A DNA stretch of 64,000 nt, from NCBI RefSeq assembly GCF_900184265.1, contig NZ_FXXA01000002.1, positions 2,280,539 to 2,344,538 on the forward strand. The letters are read 5' to 3'. The translations under genes were made by a program, and so were the position numbers. Positions 43,879 to 52,606 of the stretch are shown in pieces (the stretch's first letter is position 1; every line of letters begins with the position of its first letter). Source of the DNA: Eggerthella timonensis. GTDB lineage: Bacteria > Actinomycetota > Coriobacteriia > Coriobacteriales > Eggerthellaceae. Below the pieces are notes generated by a model, which ran no database searches, was not told the origin of the DNA, and saw nothing but the letters and a program-made list of their open reading frames with translations.

Positions 43879-44145
43879 ATGAAAATCTTAGGCATGGGGG
43901 TTCCCGAGCTCCTCATCATCCTCGCCGTCATTCTGCTCATCTTCGGCCCCAAGAACCTTCCGAAGCTCGGCGCGTCGGTGGGCAAGACCGTGAAGAGCCT
44001 GCGCGAGGGCCTCGGCGGCGGCGAGAAGCTCGTCGAAGCCGAGGACGAGGAAGAGATCGTCGAAGAAGTCGTCGAGGAGGCGGCTCCCGCCGCCGCTCCC
44101 AAGAAGACCGTCAAAGTGGCCAAGAAGGCCGAGAAGGTCGCATAA
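43879..44145 (+). CDS. tatA: Sec-independent protein translocase subunit TatA
   Basis: An 88-residue protein with one N-terminal helix (VPELLIILAVILLIFGPKNL), the hinge motif FGPKNLPKLG, an amphipathic helix (ASVGKTVKSLREGLGGG) and an acidic then basic tail. TatA forms the channel-like part of the twin-arginine system, which exports folded, cofactor-loaded proteins such as the flavin reductases at 7579 and 10573. tatC is not adjacent. AGGAGG precedes the ATG. TatE is not separable by sequence here. Confidence 0.93.
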   Translation: MKILGMGVPELLIILAVILLIFGPKNLPKLGASVGKTVKSLREGLGGGEKLVEAEDEEEIVEEVVEEAAPAAAPKKTVKVAKKAEKVA

Positions 44146-44167
44146 CCTACCCACCCTTCCCTTTACG

Positions 44168-44237
44168 GGCGCGAACCCTCCCTCCCTCGCGCCCGCAACC
44201 GCCCGCGGCATCCGTGCCGCGGGCGGTTGCGCATTTT
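44168..44237 (+). terminator. Strong terminator of tatA (double hairpin)
   Basis: A first stem GGGCGCGA/TCGCGCCC (44168-44194) is followed by a perfect 16-bp stem (44195-44210 with 44215-44230, loop TCCG) and GCATTTT. Confidence 0.85.
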
Positions 44238-44320
44238 GAGGAGGGCGCGGCGGGATACGGCAAGCCGGCGTGCAACTCGGCTATCATGGGAGCATCAATC
44301 AGGATGCGAAGGGGGAGCAC

Positions 44321-45805
44321 GTGCAATTCGGCTTGCGCGCTGGCAGGTTGGGCGATTCGCGCTCGGCGCGGGTGATCGGCGGCTTCGTCTGCAACGAGGC
44401 GTTCGTGTTCTCGCTGTTCTACATGGGCGAGAACCGCGCGTTCGGCGACGGGCCGTTCGCCTTCGAGCGCGCCGACCTGCTGGGCACGCTGCTGTGCATG
44501 CTGCTCTCGTTCGCCCTGCTGCGCCTCGCCTCGCCGCGGGCGCGCGACGCGCTGCTATCGCGACCGCTCGTGTGGTGCTACGCCGGGCTGCTCGTGCTGG
44601 GCTCGCTCATGCCGGTCATCGCGGGCGACGGCAGCCACGGCATCGTGCTGGAGAGCTTGCTCGTGGGCGTGCCGGCGGGTCTCATGCTGGCCGCGTGGGG
44701 CCGCGCGCTCGGCCGTCGGCCGGTGAGCGACTCGGTGCCCGAGGTGTTCGTCGCCGCAGCAGTGGCGGCGGGCGTCTGCCTGGTCATGGCCGCGATTCCC
44801 GTCCCCCAGGCGCTCTTCGCGCTCAAGCTGCTGCCCCTCGGCAGCGCGCTGGCCCTGCGCGGCCTGCTGCCCGCCCGCGACGCCTCGCGCGACGCCCGTT
44901 CCGAGGGCGGGCCGCTGTCGTTCGGCGACCTGCTGGCCACGAAGGAGCAGCGCGACGAGACGGCGCGGCTCTCGAAGAAGATCATCGCCGGCACCGTGCT
45001 GTTCGGCCTGGCCGCCGGCTTCATGGAGACGTTCGGATCCGACCCCGGCATGGCCTCGACGCCCACGGTGCTCGCCAGCCTGCTGCTGCTCATCCTGTTC
45101 TGCGTCGCGGCGCTGCAGTTGCTGGCCGCCGGCGGGCTCGGCAAGGGCAAGGAGGGGGCGGCTGCGGACGGGCCGCTCGACGGCGTGTACCGTCTTGCCG
45201 TGCTCGTGATGATGGCCGGCTTCCTGTTCGTGCCCGTGCTGAAGTCGTTCGGCGTGCCGGGCGAGGCCATCGTGCTGGCGGGCTACCTCGGGCTCACCTT
45301 CGTGCTCGTGTCGCTGTTCCTCGTCATGGCCAAGATCACGGGGCAGGACGCCGCCGTGTCGTTCGCGCGCGGGTTCGCCGCGCTGTACGTGGGCGAGATG
45401 GCGGGCATCGCCTGCGGCAACGGCATCGAGCTCTTGGAACCGGCCGGGCAGGTGCCCTACGCCGTGGCGGCGTTCGCCGGCCTCGCCGCGCTGTACGCCT
45501 ACCTGTTCCTGTTCACCGAGCGCGACTTCCGCGCCCTGTCGGTCATCGTGCGCGACGCCGACCGCTTCGACGACGCCTGCCGCCTCATCGCCTCCACCTA
45601 CGGCCTGTCGAAGCGCGAGGCCGAGGTCTTGCCGCTCGCGCTCAAGGGGCGCACGGGCGAGCGCATCGCCGCCGAGTTCTTCATCTCGAAGAGCACGGTG
45701 GACACGCATTTGCGGCGCATCTACACGAAGACGGGCATGCACGGCCGCCAGGAGCTCATCGACCTGGGCGAGCGCACGGTGCATGAGCTGTCGAACGGCT
45801 CCTGA
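44321..45805 (+). CDS. LuxR-type regulator with twelve-helix membrane domain
   Basis: A 494-residue membrane-bound transcription factor: about twelve hydrophobic helices (about 20-400), then a C-terminal LuxR helix-turn-helix (about 430-490) with YGLSKREAEVLPLALKGRTG and ISKSTVDTHLRRIYTKTG. This layout is greatly expanded in Eggerthella and relatives, where such genes often sit beside the systems they control. Here the next gene, 15 bases downstream, encodes a GGDEF diguanylate cyclase. The GTG start follows GGGGGAG; a TATCAT -10 lies at 44282-44287. The signal sensed in the membrane is unknown. Confidence 0.85.
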   Translation: MQFGLRAGRLGDSRSARVIGGFVCNEAFVFSLFYMGENRAFGDGPFAFERADLLGTLLCMLLSFALLRLASPRARDALLSRPLVWCYAGLLVLGSLMPVIAGDGSHGIVLESLLVGVPAGLMLAAWGRALGRRPVSDSVPEVFVAAAVAAGVCLVMAAIPVPQALFALKLLPLGSALALRGLLPARDASRDARSEGGPLSFGDLLATKEQRDETARLSKKIIAGTVLFGLAAGFMETFGSDPGMASTPTVLASLLLLILFCVAALQLLAAGGLGKGKEGAAADGPLDGVYRLAVLVMMAGFLFVPVLKSFGVPGEAIVLAGYLGLTFVLVSLFLVMAKITGQDAAVSFARGFAALYVGEMAGIACGNGIELLEPAGQVPYAVAAFAGLAALYAYLFLFTERDFRALSVIVRDADRFDDACRLIASTYGLSKREAEVLPLALKGRTGERIAAEFFISKSTVDTHLRRIYTKTGMHGRQELIDLGERTVHELSNGS

Positions 45806-45820
45806 CGAGACGGGGCGAAC

Positions 45821-46969
45821 ATGGGGAAACGGTATGCGAAGCTCGGGTTGAGCAGGGTCGACGTCCAGGTGTGCATCATCGTCGCCGTGGTGGTGGCGCT
45901 GTCGTTTCTGTGCGTGTACGCGTTCAACTACTCCGTGACCTACCATGAGATGATCGAGACGCTCAGGGAGCGCTCCGACAGCATCGAGGGCTACGTCGAC
46001 GACGCGCTGGACACGGCCACGTTCACGGGCATCGATGCCGCCGAGGACATGGAGGACGAATCCTACCGCGCGATGAAGGAGGCGTTCAAGGCCGTGCGCG
46101 AGTCCACGGGCGTGCGCTACCTCTACACCGCCAAGCGCGACGACGAGGGCGGCTTCGTCTACGTCGTGGACGGCCTGCCTCACGAGAGCGAGGACTTCCG
46201 CGAGCCGGGCGCCCCCATCGAGGAGGAGATCGTCCCCGACATGGAGCGCGCTCTCGCCGGCGAGGTGGTGTACCCTGCCGACATCAAGGACACCGGCTGG
46301 GGCTACGTCTTCGTGACCTACTACCCCGTCCACGAGGGCGGCGAGGTCGTCGGCGTCCTCGGCATCGAGTTCGACGCCCAGCGCCAGTACGAGACGTTCC
46401 GCATCGTGCGCCTCGGCACGCCGGCGATCGCCGTGGCGTTCTGCCTGCTGGCCATCGCCATCGCGTTCTTCGCCTTCAGGCGCGTGTCGAACCCGTGGTA
46501 CCGCGACATGGCGAACACCGACTACCTCACCGGGCTCAAGAACCGCAACGCCTTCGAGGTGGACGTCGCGAACTGGGAGCGCAGCGAGGGGCGCGCGTGC
46601 GCCGGCATCGTCTCGGCCGACCTCGACGGCCTGAAGGGCATGAACGACACGCGCGGCCACGCCGCGGGCGACGAGCTCATCAAGCGCGCGGCGGCCGTCC
46701 TGGCCGAGGCGTGCGCGGACGCGGGGGCGGTGTACCGCGTGGGCGGCGACGAGTTCGCGGCCTGCTACTTCGACCTCGACGAGGAGCGCGCGGCAGCCGT
46801 CGCCGAGCGCATCCGCGCGTTCTGCGCGCGGCACCGGGCGGAAGGGTGGCCGCTGTCGATGTCCGTCGGGTGGGCGCTGCGGCTGCCGGGGGAGCGCGTG
46901 GAGGACCTGCTGCTGCGCGCCGACCGGCGCATGTACGAGGAGAAGCAGCGCGCGAGGGCCGTGCGCTAG
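45821..46969 (+). CDS. Diguanylate cyclase with extracellular sensor domain
   Basis: A 382-residue protein: membrane helix (about 15-37), an extracytoplasmic Cache-like sensor (about 38-195, with VRYLYTAKRDDEGGFVYVVD and YPADIKDTGWGYVFVTYYPV), a second helix (about 200-222), and a cytosolic GGDEF domain with NTDYLTGLKNRNAFEVDVAN and an intact VGGDEF active site (about 307-312). The inhibitory RxxD I-site is absent, so product feedback may not operate. It makes c-di-GMP, opposite to the EAL domain at 28555. Coupled to the LuxR gene upstream. Confidence 0.9.
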   Translation: MGKRYAKLGLSRVDVQVCIIVAVVVALSFLCVYAFNYSVTYHEMIETLRERSDSIEGYVDDALDTATFTGIDAAEDMEDESYRAMKEAFKAVRESTGVRYLYTAKRDDEGGFVYVVDGLPHESEDFREPGAPIEEEIVPDMERALAGEVVYPADIKDTGWGYVFVTYYPVHEGGEVVGVLGIEFDAQRQYETFRIVRLGTPAIAVAFCLLAIAIAFFAFRRVSNPWYRDMANTDYLTGLKNRNAFEVDVANWERSEGRACAGIVSADLDGLKGMNDTRGHAAGDELIKRAAAVLAEACADAGAVYRVGGDEFAACYFDLDEERAAAVAERIRAFCARHRAEGWPLSMSVGWALRLPGERVEDLLLRADRRMYEEKQRARAVR

Positions 46970-47090
46970 CGCGCGCCCGCGCCGCTCGCGTGCGCCGGGC
47001 GCGCGACGTGCTCGATCGCCCGATATGCGCTACCATGGTGCGATACGCACAACGCGGCCTGCGGGCCGCGCGACGGGAAGGACATGCGCT

Positions 47091-48008
47091 GTGGATCGGG
47101 AAACGCTGAGGGATGTGCTGGCGGGCCTGTTCGAGGACGGGTGCGCGCACCTCGACGTGCCGATGGCCGAGCTCACCACGTTTCGCATCGGCGGCCCGGC
47201 CGACTGCGTCGTGGAGCCCCGGACCGTCGACGAGGTGGGCGCGGCGCTGGCCGCGTGCCGCCGCGCGGGCGCGCCGGTGCGCGTGATGGGCCGCGGCTCG
47301 GACGTGCTGGTGGCCGACGAGGGGCTGCGCTGCGTCGTGGTCCGCATCGCGGAGAACCTGTCGCGGATCGAGGTCGATGGCGCGCGGATGCGCGTGGAGG
47401 CGGGCGCGTCGAACGAGGACGTGGCGCGGCGCGCGTGCGCCGAGGGGCTCGCGGGCTACGAGTTCGCCTGCGGCATCCCGGGCACCGTGGGCGGCGCGGC
47501 CATCATGAACGCGGGCGCCTACGGCGGCGAGTTCAAGGACGTGGCCGAGGAGGTGCGCTGCCTCACGCCCGAGGGCGAGCTGGTGGACGTGGACGCCGAG
47601 CGCGCCCAGTGGTCGTACCGCCACTCCATGATGGACGCCGCCGGCTATGTGGTGCTGGGCGCCACGCTGCGCCTGACACCCGACGACCCGCGCGCCATCC
47701 AGGAGCGCATGGACGACCTCGCGCGGCGCCGCGCCGAGAAGCAGCCGCTCGAGCTGCCGAGCGCCGGCAGCACCTTCAAGCGTCCCGAGGGGTTCTTCGT
47801 CGGGCAGCTCGTCCAGGAGGCGGGCCTGCGCGGCTTGCGGGTGGGCGGCGCGCAGGTGTCGGAGAAGCACACGGGCTTCGTGGTGAACGCGGGCGGCGCC
47901 ACGGCCGCCGACGTGCGCCGGCTCATCGCCGACGTGCAGGAGCGCGTGCACGCGAGCGCCGGCGTGCGCCTCGAGCCCGAAGTGCGCATGTGGGGCTTCG
48001 AGGAGTAG
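47091..48008 (+). CDS. murB: UDP-N-acetylenolpyruvoylglucosamine reductase
   Basis: A 305-residue FAD enzyme that makes UDP-N-acetylmuramate in peptidoglycan synthesis. Motifs: TTFRIGGPADCVVEPRTVDE, MGRGSDVLVADEGLRCVVV, AGYEFACGIPGTVGGAAIMN, AGAYGGEFKDVAEEV, SYRHSMM, PSAGSTFKRPEGFFVGQLVQ with the catalytic Ser, and KHTGFVVNAGGATAADVRRL. Type II MurB, as in most Gram-positives. The GTG start has GGGAAGGA eight bases before it. A ParB site follows 35 bases after the stop. Confidence 0.96.
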   Translation: MDRETLRDVLAGLFEDGCAHLDVPMAELTTFRIGGPADCVVEPRTVDEVGAALAACRRAGAPVRVMGRGSDVLVADEGLRCVVVRIAENLSRIEVDGARMRVEAGASNEDVARRACAEGLAGYEFACGIPGTVGGAAIMNAGAYGGEFKDVAEEVRCLTPEGELVDVDAERAQWSYRHSMMDAAGYVVLGATLRLTPDDPRAIQERMDDLARRRAEKQPLELPSAGSTFKRPEGFFVGQLVQEAGLRGLRVGGAQVSEKHTGFVVNAGGATAADVRRLIADVQERVHASAGVRLEPEVRMWGFEE

Positions 48009-48043
48009 GCGGCCGGCCGCCTGTCGCAATGTCCCGCGACAAG

Positions 48044-48075
48044 CGAACAAGTGTTTCACGTGAAACACTTGTTCG
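48044..48075. promoter_or_regulatory. parS site inside a perfect 32-bp palindrome
   Basis: The 16-bp consensus TGTTTCACGTGAAACA lies at 48052-48067, and the symmetry extends eight bases further on each side (CGAACAAG and CTTGTTCG). ParB/Spo0J would bind here. It is the strongest of the three parS-type sites in the window. Confidence 0.9.
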
Positions 48076-48512
48076 TGAGTGGAGAGCGGCACGAGGAGCA
48101 GCGCGGAGCGATCGCCTGCGCGATGCGCGGCTGCGGGGCCTTTGCGGGTGCCGGGATGCGGAAACTCGCGGGCGCCGGGGCGCGGCGGCGCGGAGCGCGT
48201 GCGCGCGGAGGCTTGCGGGCGTCGGGACGCCGGGACTCGCGGACGCGGAGGCGTCGGAGGCGTCGGCGGCGCCGGACATGACGCGAGGCGGGCTTCGCGA
48301 GTGCGGAGGCGCCGGGCGCCGTGACCGTGTGCGGGATGGGTTCGGCCGCCGTTTTGGCGCGGGCGATCCTTGCAGACCGGCCGGCGTGCGGTGCGCCGAT
48401 TCGCGCGGGCGCTCTGCGCGACCCGCGCGGCAAAGGACGCGCTGGTGCCGGACGGTGCGTCGGGCCGTGGGGCGCCGCGCGGGAATACCCACTTGCACGG
48501 TATCCTCCTGAA

Positions 48513-48533
48513 ATGTTACTATTGATATAACAT
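48513..48533. promoter_or_regulatory. Possible operator upstream of cydDC
   Basis: ATGTTA (48513-48518) and TAACAT (48528-48533) are separated by nine bases in an AT-rich patch 25-45 bases before cydD. A redox regulator site is possible. TTGCAC (48493) is a -35 candidate, but no clean -10 pairs with it. Confidence 0.35.
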
Positions 48534-48557
48534 ATTACGATACGAGGGGGCTTCTGC

Positions 48558-50285
48558 ATGATCGATCGGGCGTTGTTCGCGCTGGAGGGCATCCGCGGGG
48601 CGCTTGTGGCGCTGGTGGCGCTCGCGACGGCGCGCGCGCTGCTCGTGGTCGGCCAGGCGTGGGCGCTCGCCAGCGCCATCGTGCATCTGTGGGAGGGCGC
48701 GCCGCTCGCCGACCAAGGGATGCTCGTCGCCCTGTTCTTCGCCTGCTTCGTAGGCGGCCAAGGCGTTCGCTACGCCCAGGACTCCTACCTCGACCGCTAC
48801 GCCTACGCGCGCATCGACGAGCTGCGCCGCAAGCTGTTGCAGGCGGTGTTCGGCCAAGGCGCGCGCATCGTGCAGGAGACGGGCACCGGCAGCGTCACCG
48901 CGCTCGTGCTCGAGGGCATCGACCAGGTGGAAACGTACCTGCGCCTCATCCTGCCGAAGATCGTGTGCGTGGTGGTCGTGCCGTTCGTGGTGCTCGTATG
49001 CGTGTTCCCGGTCGACTGGGTGTCGGGCGTGATCATGCTCGTGATGTACCCGGTCATCGTGTTCTACATGGGCCTCATCGGCGCGACGGCGAAGGCGGCG
49101 GCATCGCTGCAGCACGAGGAGTACCAACGGCTGTCCAACCACTTCATCGACTCGATGCGCGGCATCGACACGCTCAAGCTGCTCGGCCGGGGCAAGAGCC
49201 ACGGGGAGCGCATCTTCGAGGTGAGCGAGCGCTTCCGCGAAGCCACGGTGAAGACGCTGCGCATCGCCACGCTGTCCGGCTCGGTGCTCGACCTCATTTC
49301 CACGCTATCGTTGGCGGCCGTGGCCATCATGCTGGGATTCCGCCTGGTGGACGGCTCGATCGCCTTCTTCCCGGCTCTGTTCGTGCTCGTGCTCGTGCCC
49401 GAGTACTTCAAGCCCATCCGCGAGTTCGCGAGCGACTACCATGCCTCGCTCGACGGCAAGAACGCGCTGGCCTCCATCCAGGCGATCATCGCGTCGGCGG
49501 CGTCCGGCGACGGCGGGCGCGCGGCGTGCGCCGTTCCCGCGTGGAGAGAGGACGCCGTCCTCGAGCTCGACGGCGTGGGCTTCTCGTATCCCGAGCACGA
49601 GGCGCTGTCGGGCGTCACCTTCGACGTGCGCGGCTTCGCGCGCATCGGCGTGATCGGCGCGAGCGGCTCGGGCAAGAGCACGCTCGTGAACCTGCTGGGC
49701 GGCTTCTCCGCGCCCAGCGCGGGCACGGTGCGCGCGGCGGGGCGGGGGCTCGCCGACCTGCGCGATCCCTCGTGGCAGCGCCAGGTGCTCTACATCCCGC
49801 AGGACCCCTACCTGTTCCACGCGACCCTGCGCGAGAACATCGTGTTCTACCGACCGGACGCCGGCGACGAGGACGTCGAGCGGGCCGTGCGCGTCGTGGG
49901 CCTGGAAGACCTCGTGGCCGAGCTGCCCGAGGGCCTGGAAACGCTCGTGGGCGAAGGCGCCCGCGCGCTGTCGGGCGGCGAGAAGCAGCGCATCGCGCTC
50001 GCCCGCGCGCTGCTCGACCGCTCGCGGCGCATCCTCTTGTTCGACGAGCCCACGGCCCATCTCGACATCGAGACCGAGCTGGAGCTGAAGGAGCGCATGC
50101 TGCCGCTCATGGAGGGCCGCCTCGTGTTCTTCGCCACGCACCGGCTGCACTGGGTGCACGACATGGACGCGGTGCTGGTCATGGAGGACGGGCACGCGGT
50201 CGAGTTCGGCGCGCCGTCGGAGCTCGCCGCCCGCGGCGGCGCCTTCGCGCGCCTGGCGGCGCAGGCGGAAGGGGGCCCGCGATGA
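48558..50285 (+). CDS. cydD: Thiol reductant ABC exporter subunit CydD
   Basis: A 575-residue half-transporter: six-helix membrane domain (1-300, with YLRLILPKIVCVVVVPFVVL, FIDSMRGIDTLKLLGRGKSH) and an ATPase with Walker A GASGSGKST, YIPQDPYLFHATLRENIVFY, signature LSGGEKQRIALARALL and Walker B ILLFDEPTAHLD. With CydC it exports glutathione or cysteine-like thiols and is needed to assemble cytochrome bd and c-type hemes. The last bases overlap cydC (ATGA). cydAB are not in the window. The start ATG has GAGGGGG upstream. Confidence 0.93.
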   Translation: MIDRALFALEGIRGALVALVALATARALLVVGQAWALASAIVHLWEGAPLADQGMLVALFFACFVGGQGVRYAQDSYLDRYAYARIDELRRKLLQAVFGQGARIVQETGTGSVTALVLEGIDQVETYLRLILPKIVCVVVVPFVVLVCVFPVDWVSGVIMLVMYPVIVFYMGLIGATAKAAASLQHEEYQRLSNHFIDSMRGIDTLKLLGRGKSHGERIFEVSERFREATVKTLRIATLSGSVLDLISTLSLAAVAIMLGFRLVDGSIAFFPALFVLVLVPEYFKPIREFASDYHASLDGKNALASIQAIIASAASGDGGRAACAVPAWREDAVLELDGVGFSYPEHEALSGVTFDVRGFARIGVIGASGSGKSTLVNLLGGFSAPSAGTVRAAGRGLADLRDPSWQRQVLYIPQDPYLFHATLRENIVFYRPDAGDEDVERAVRVVGLEDLVAELPEGLETLVGEGARALSGGEKQRIALARALLDRSRRILLFDEPTAHLDIETELELKERMLPLMEGRLVFFATHRLHWVHDMDAVLVMEDGHAVEFGAPSELAARGGAFARLAAQAEGGPR

Positions 50286-52036
50286 GCCGTCCGGAAAGCC
50301 TTGCGGGCGCGCTGCGCCGCGACGCCTGGGTGAAGCCGTTCTTCTTCCGCTACCGCAAGGCGCTCGCGCTGGCGCTTGTGCTGGGGCTGCTGACGTTCGG
50401 GTTCGCCTCGGCGCTGATGGTGACCTCGGGCTACCTCGTGAGCGCGTCGGCCGTGGCCGAGACCATCCTGTTTCTGCACCTGCCGCTCATCTTCGTGCGC
50501 ATCTTCGGCGTGGGCAAGCCCATCCTGCAATACCTCGAGCGCCTGACCAGCCATGACTGGGTGCTCCGCATGACGAGCGGCCTCAGGCTCAAGCTGTACC
50601 GCGCCCTCGAGCGCGACGCGGTGTTCTTCCGCGCCACGCACCGCACGGGCGACGTGCTGGGCCTGTTGGCCGAGGACATCGGGCACATCCAGAACCTGTA
50701 TCTGCGCACGGTGTTCCCCACGGTGGTGGCGTGGCTGCTCTACGTCGTGCTCGTCGCGTGCCTGGGCTGGTTCTCGCTTTGGCTCGCGCTGGCGATGCTG
50801 CTCGTGCTGGGCGTGGCGGTGTTCCTCGTGCCGCTCGTGTCGGTGCTTGCCAACGCGGCGCGCCAGGCCCGCCACAAGCAGATGAAGAACGAGCTGTACG
50901 CCGAGCTGGCCGACAACGTGCTGGGCGTGTCGGACTGGGTGTTCGCCGGTCGCGGCGACGAGTACCTCACGCGCCACAAGGAGCGCGAACGGCAGATGCG
51001 CGCCGTCCAGGAGCGCATGGAGCGCTTCGGACGCCGCCGCGACCTCGTGCTGCAGGCCCTGTTCGGCCTGTGCGCGGTGCTGCTGCTCGTGTGGGCGGGC
51101 GGCCGCTTCGGGCCGGAGGGCGGCGACGCCGCCAACTGGATCGCCGCGTTCGTGCTGGGCTTCTTCCCGCTCATCGACGCGTTCGCGCCGCTGTCGTCGG
51201 CGGCCGTGGAAGCCGGCGCCTACCGCGACTCCATCGCACGCCTGAACGACCTGCCCGCTCCTGCGGAGGACGACGCGCCCGCGTGCGAGCCGACTGCCCC
51301 CTTCGACGTGCGCGTGGAGCATGCGGCGTACCGCTATCCCGGCGCCGAGCGGGCCGTGCTGAGCGACGTGAGCCTGACGGTGCCGCAGGGCCAGCGCGTG
51401 GCCGTGCTGGGCCGCAGCGGTGCGGGCAAGTCCACGCTCGCCTCGCTCGTGCGCGGCGACGTGCGGCCGAACGCGGGCGGCGTGACGCTGGGCGGCGCGC
51501 CGACGGCCGAACTCGGCGACGGGGCGGCGCGGTGGATCGGCGTGATCCAGCAGCGCACGTACCTGTTCAACATGACGCTCGCCGACAATCTGCGCCTCGG
51601 GCGCGAGGACGCCTCCGACGAGGATTTGTGGGACGCGCTCGACAAGGTGGGGCTACGGCCGCTGGTCGAGCGTCTTGACCAGGGCCTCGACACGATGGTG
51701 GACGAGGCGGGCCTGCGCTTCTCGGGCGGCGAGCGCCATCGTGTCGCGCTCGCGCGCGTGCTGCTGCAGGACGTCCCCGTCGTCATCCTCGACGAGCCCA
51801 CGGTGGGCCTGGACCCCCTCACCGAGCGCGCGCTGCTCGACACCCTGTTCGAGGCGCTGGCGGGCAAGACGGTGATCATGATCACCCACCACTTGGCCGG
51901 CGTGGGCGCGATGGACCGCGTCGTGTTCGTGGAGGACGGCCGCATCGCGCTCGACGGCGCGCCCGACGAGCTCGCGCGCACGAGCGAGCGCTATCGCCGC
52001 CTGCTCGCCTTCGACCGCGGCGAGGCGGCAGGGTAG
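50282..52036 (+). CDS. cydC: Thiol reductant ABC exporter subunit CydC
   Basis: A 584-residue partner of CydD: membrane domain (VTSGYLVSASAVAETILFLH, IFGVGKPILQYLERLTSHDW, ALERDAVFFRATHRTGDVLG, all typical of CydC) and ATPase with Walker A GRSGAGKST, QQRTYLFNMTLADNLRLG, signature FSGGERHRVALARVLL, Walker B VVILDEPTVGLDPLTE and switch His in MITHHLAG. Translational coupling with cydD through ATGA overlap. The exporter may support the maturation of the heme protein encoded at 61020 as well as cytochrome bd. Confidence 0.93.
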   Translation: MSRPESLAGALRRDAWVKPFFFRYRKALALALVLGLLTFGFASALMVTSGYLVSASAVAETILFLHLPLIFVRIFGVGKPILQYLERLTSHDWVLRMTSGLRLKLYRALERDAVFFRATHRTGDVLGLLAEDIGHIQNLYLRTVFPTVVAWLLYVVLVACLGWFSLWLALAMLLVLGVAVFLVPLVSVLANAARQARHKQMKNELYAELADNVLGVSDWVFAGRGDEYLTRHKERERQMRAVQERMERFGRRRDLVLQALFGLCAVLLLVWAGGRFGPEGGDAANWIAAFVLGFFPLIDAFAPLSSAAVEAGAYRDSIARLNDLPAPAEDDAPACEPTAPFDVRVEHAAYRYPGAERAVLSDVSLTVPQGQRVAVLGRSGAGKSTLASLVRGDVRPNAGGVTLGGAPTAELGDGAARWIGVIQQRTYLFNMTLADNLRLGREDASDEDLWDALDKVGLRPLVERLDQGLDTMVDEAGLRFSGGERHRVALARVLLQDVPVVILDEPTVGLDPLTERALLDTLFEALAGKTVIMITHHLAGVGAMDRVVFVEDGRIALDGAPDELARTSERYRRLLAFDRGEAAG

Positions 52037-52201
52037 GGGCGCGTGCGGGAACGGGCGCGCGTGGCGTTAGGCGAGCGCGGGCAGCAGGGCGGCGGCGTCC
52101 TCGGGCGCGAGGGCGCATGCGGTCGACCGCTTCGTCGAAGAACTCGCACGACGTGCGATGGTCGGGGCGCCTCCTGTTCCTGCGTGAACCCTCGTTTCCG
52201 T

Positions 52202-52346
52202 GCAGTTCTCACCCAAATGTTGCGGTTTTGCGCTCCGGGGCGCGGCACAGGGCAGCGCGGCTGAGGGCGACCTGGGGAAACGCTTCCAATCGGGAAGGCG
52301 TGGGGGCTGCAAGGGCCCGTATCTGCAACATTTGGGTGAAAACTGC
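52202..52346. repeat. 145-bp element bounded by 24-bp inverted repeats (dispersed repeat copy 2)
   Basis: Left arm 52202-52225 starts GCAGTTCTCACCCAAATG; right arm 52323-52346 is its complement at 22 of 24 positions. The interior 52265-52322 matches the repeat at 34935 (GGCGACCTGGGGAAACGCTT, CAATCGGGAAGGCGTGGG). This is the most complete copy of the shared sequence. Confidence 0.8.
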
Positions 52347-52437
52347 GCATGGCGGGCCACGCCGCGGCCCGCAGCCCCGTCCGGAGGAGGAGGGCGATCT
52401 GTCGGGGATCGTGCGTCGAACGGGGAATCAGAACAAA

Positions 52438-52453
52438 TATTTCACGTGAAACA
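52438..52453. promoter_or_regulatory. parS-like site, one mismatch
   Basis: TATTTCACGTGAAACA differs from the parS consensus at one position (A for G at base 2). It shares its flank with the site at 33908. Confidence 0.75.
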
Positions 52454-52606
52454 TTTGTCGCAGGGCGATGCGACCGGGTTCCGCGGGGTTTTCCCGCGCA
52501 TCGGCGCCGCTCGGCGCGCTGTTGTATTTGCAACGGATGTCGTCGCGCCTGTGCGGTATGGTTCCCCTGACATGAAAAGGCGGGGAACGAGGAGGTGAAG
52601 GCGGCC

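Larger units (their letters stand above)
48009..48557. other. 549-bp intergenic region with a parS palindrome and GC-rich low complexity
   Basis: Contains the extended parS palindrome (48044-48075), then about 400 bases of G- and C-rich sequence with loose repeats of GCGGGYGYCGGG and GAGGCGTCGG (48140-48290). It ends in an AT-rich patch with an inverted repeat (48513-48533) upstream of cydD. No gene is supported. Confidence 0.65.
52037..52606. other. 570-bp intergenic region with inverted-repeat element and parS-like site
   Basis: No gene is supported between cydC and the lipoprotein. It contains a 145-bp inverted-repeat element (52202-52346), a dispersed repeat core shared with 34935, and a parS-like site (52438-52453) preceded by GGGGAATCAGAACAAA, which also flanks the parS at 33908 in reverse. 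Confidence 0.65.

Noticed and set aside
48100-48300. Possible Gly/Arg-rich coding repeat after murB
   Set aside because: All three frames stay open because of GC content, the repeats do not keep a three-base period, and no start signal is present.
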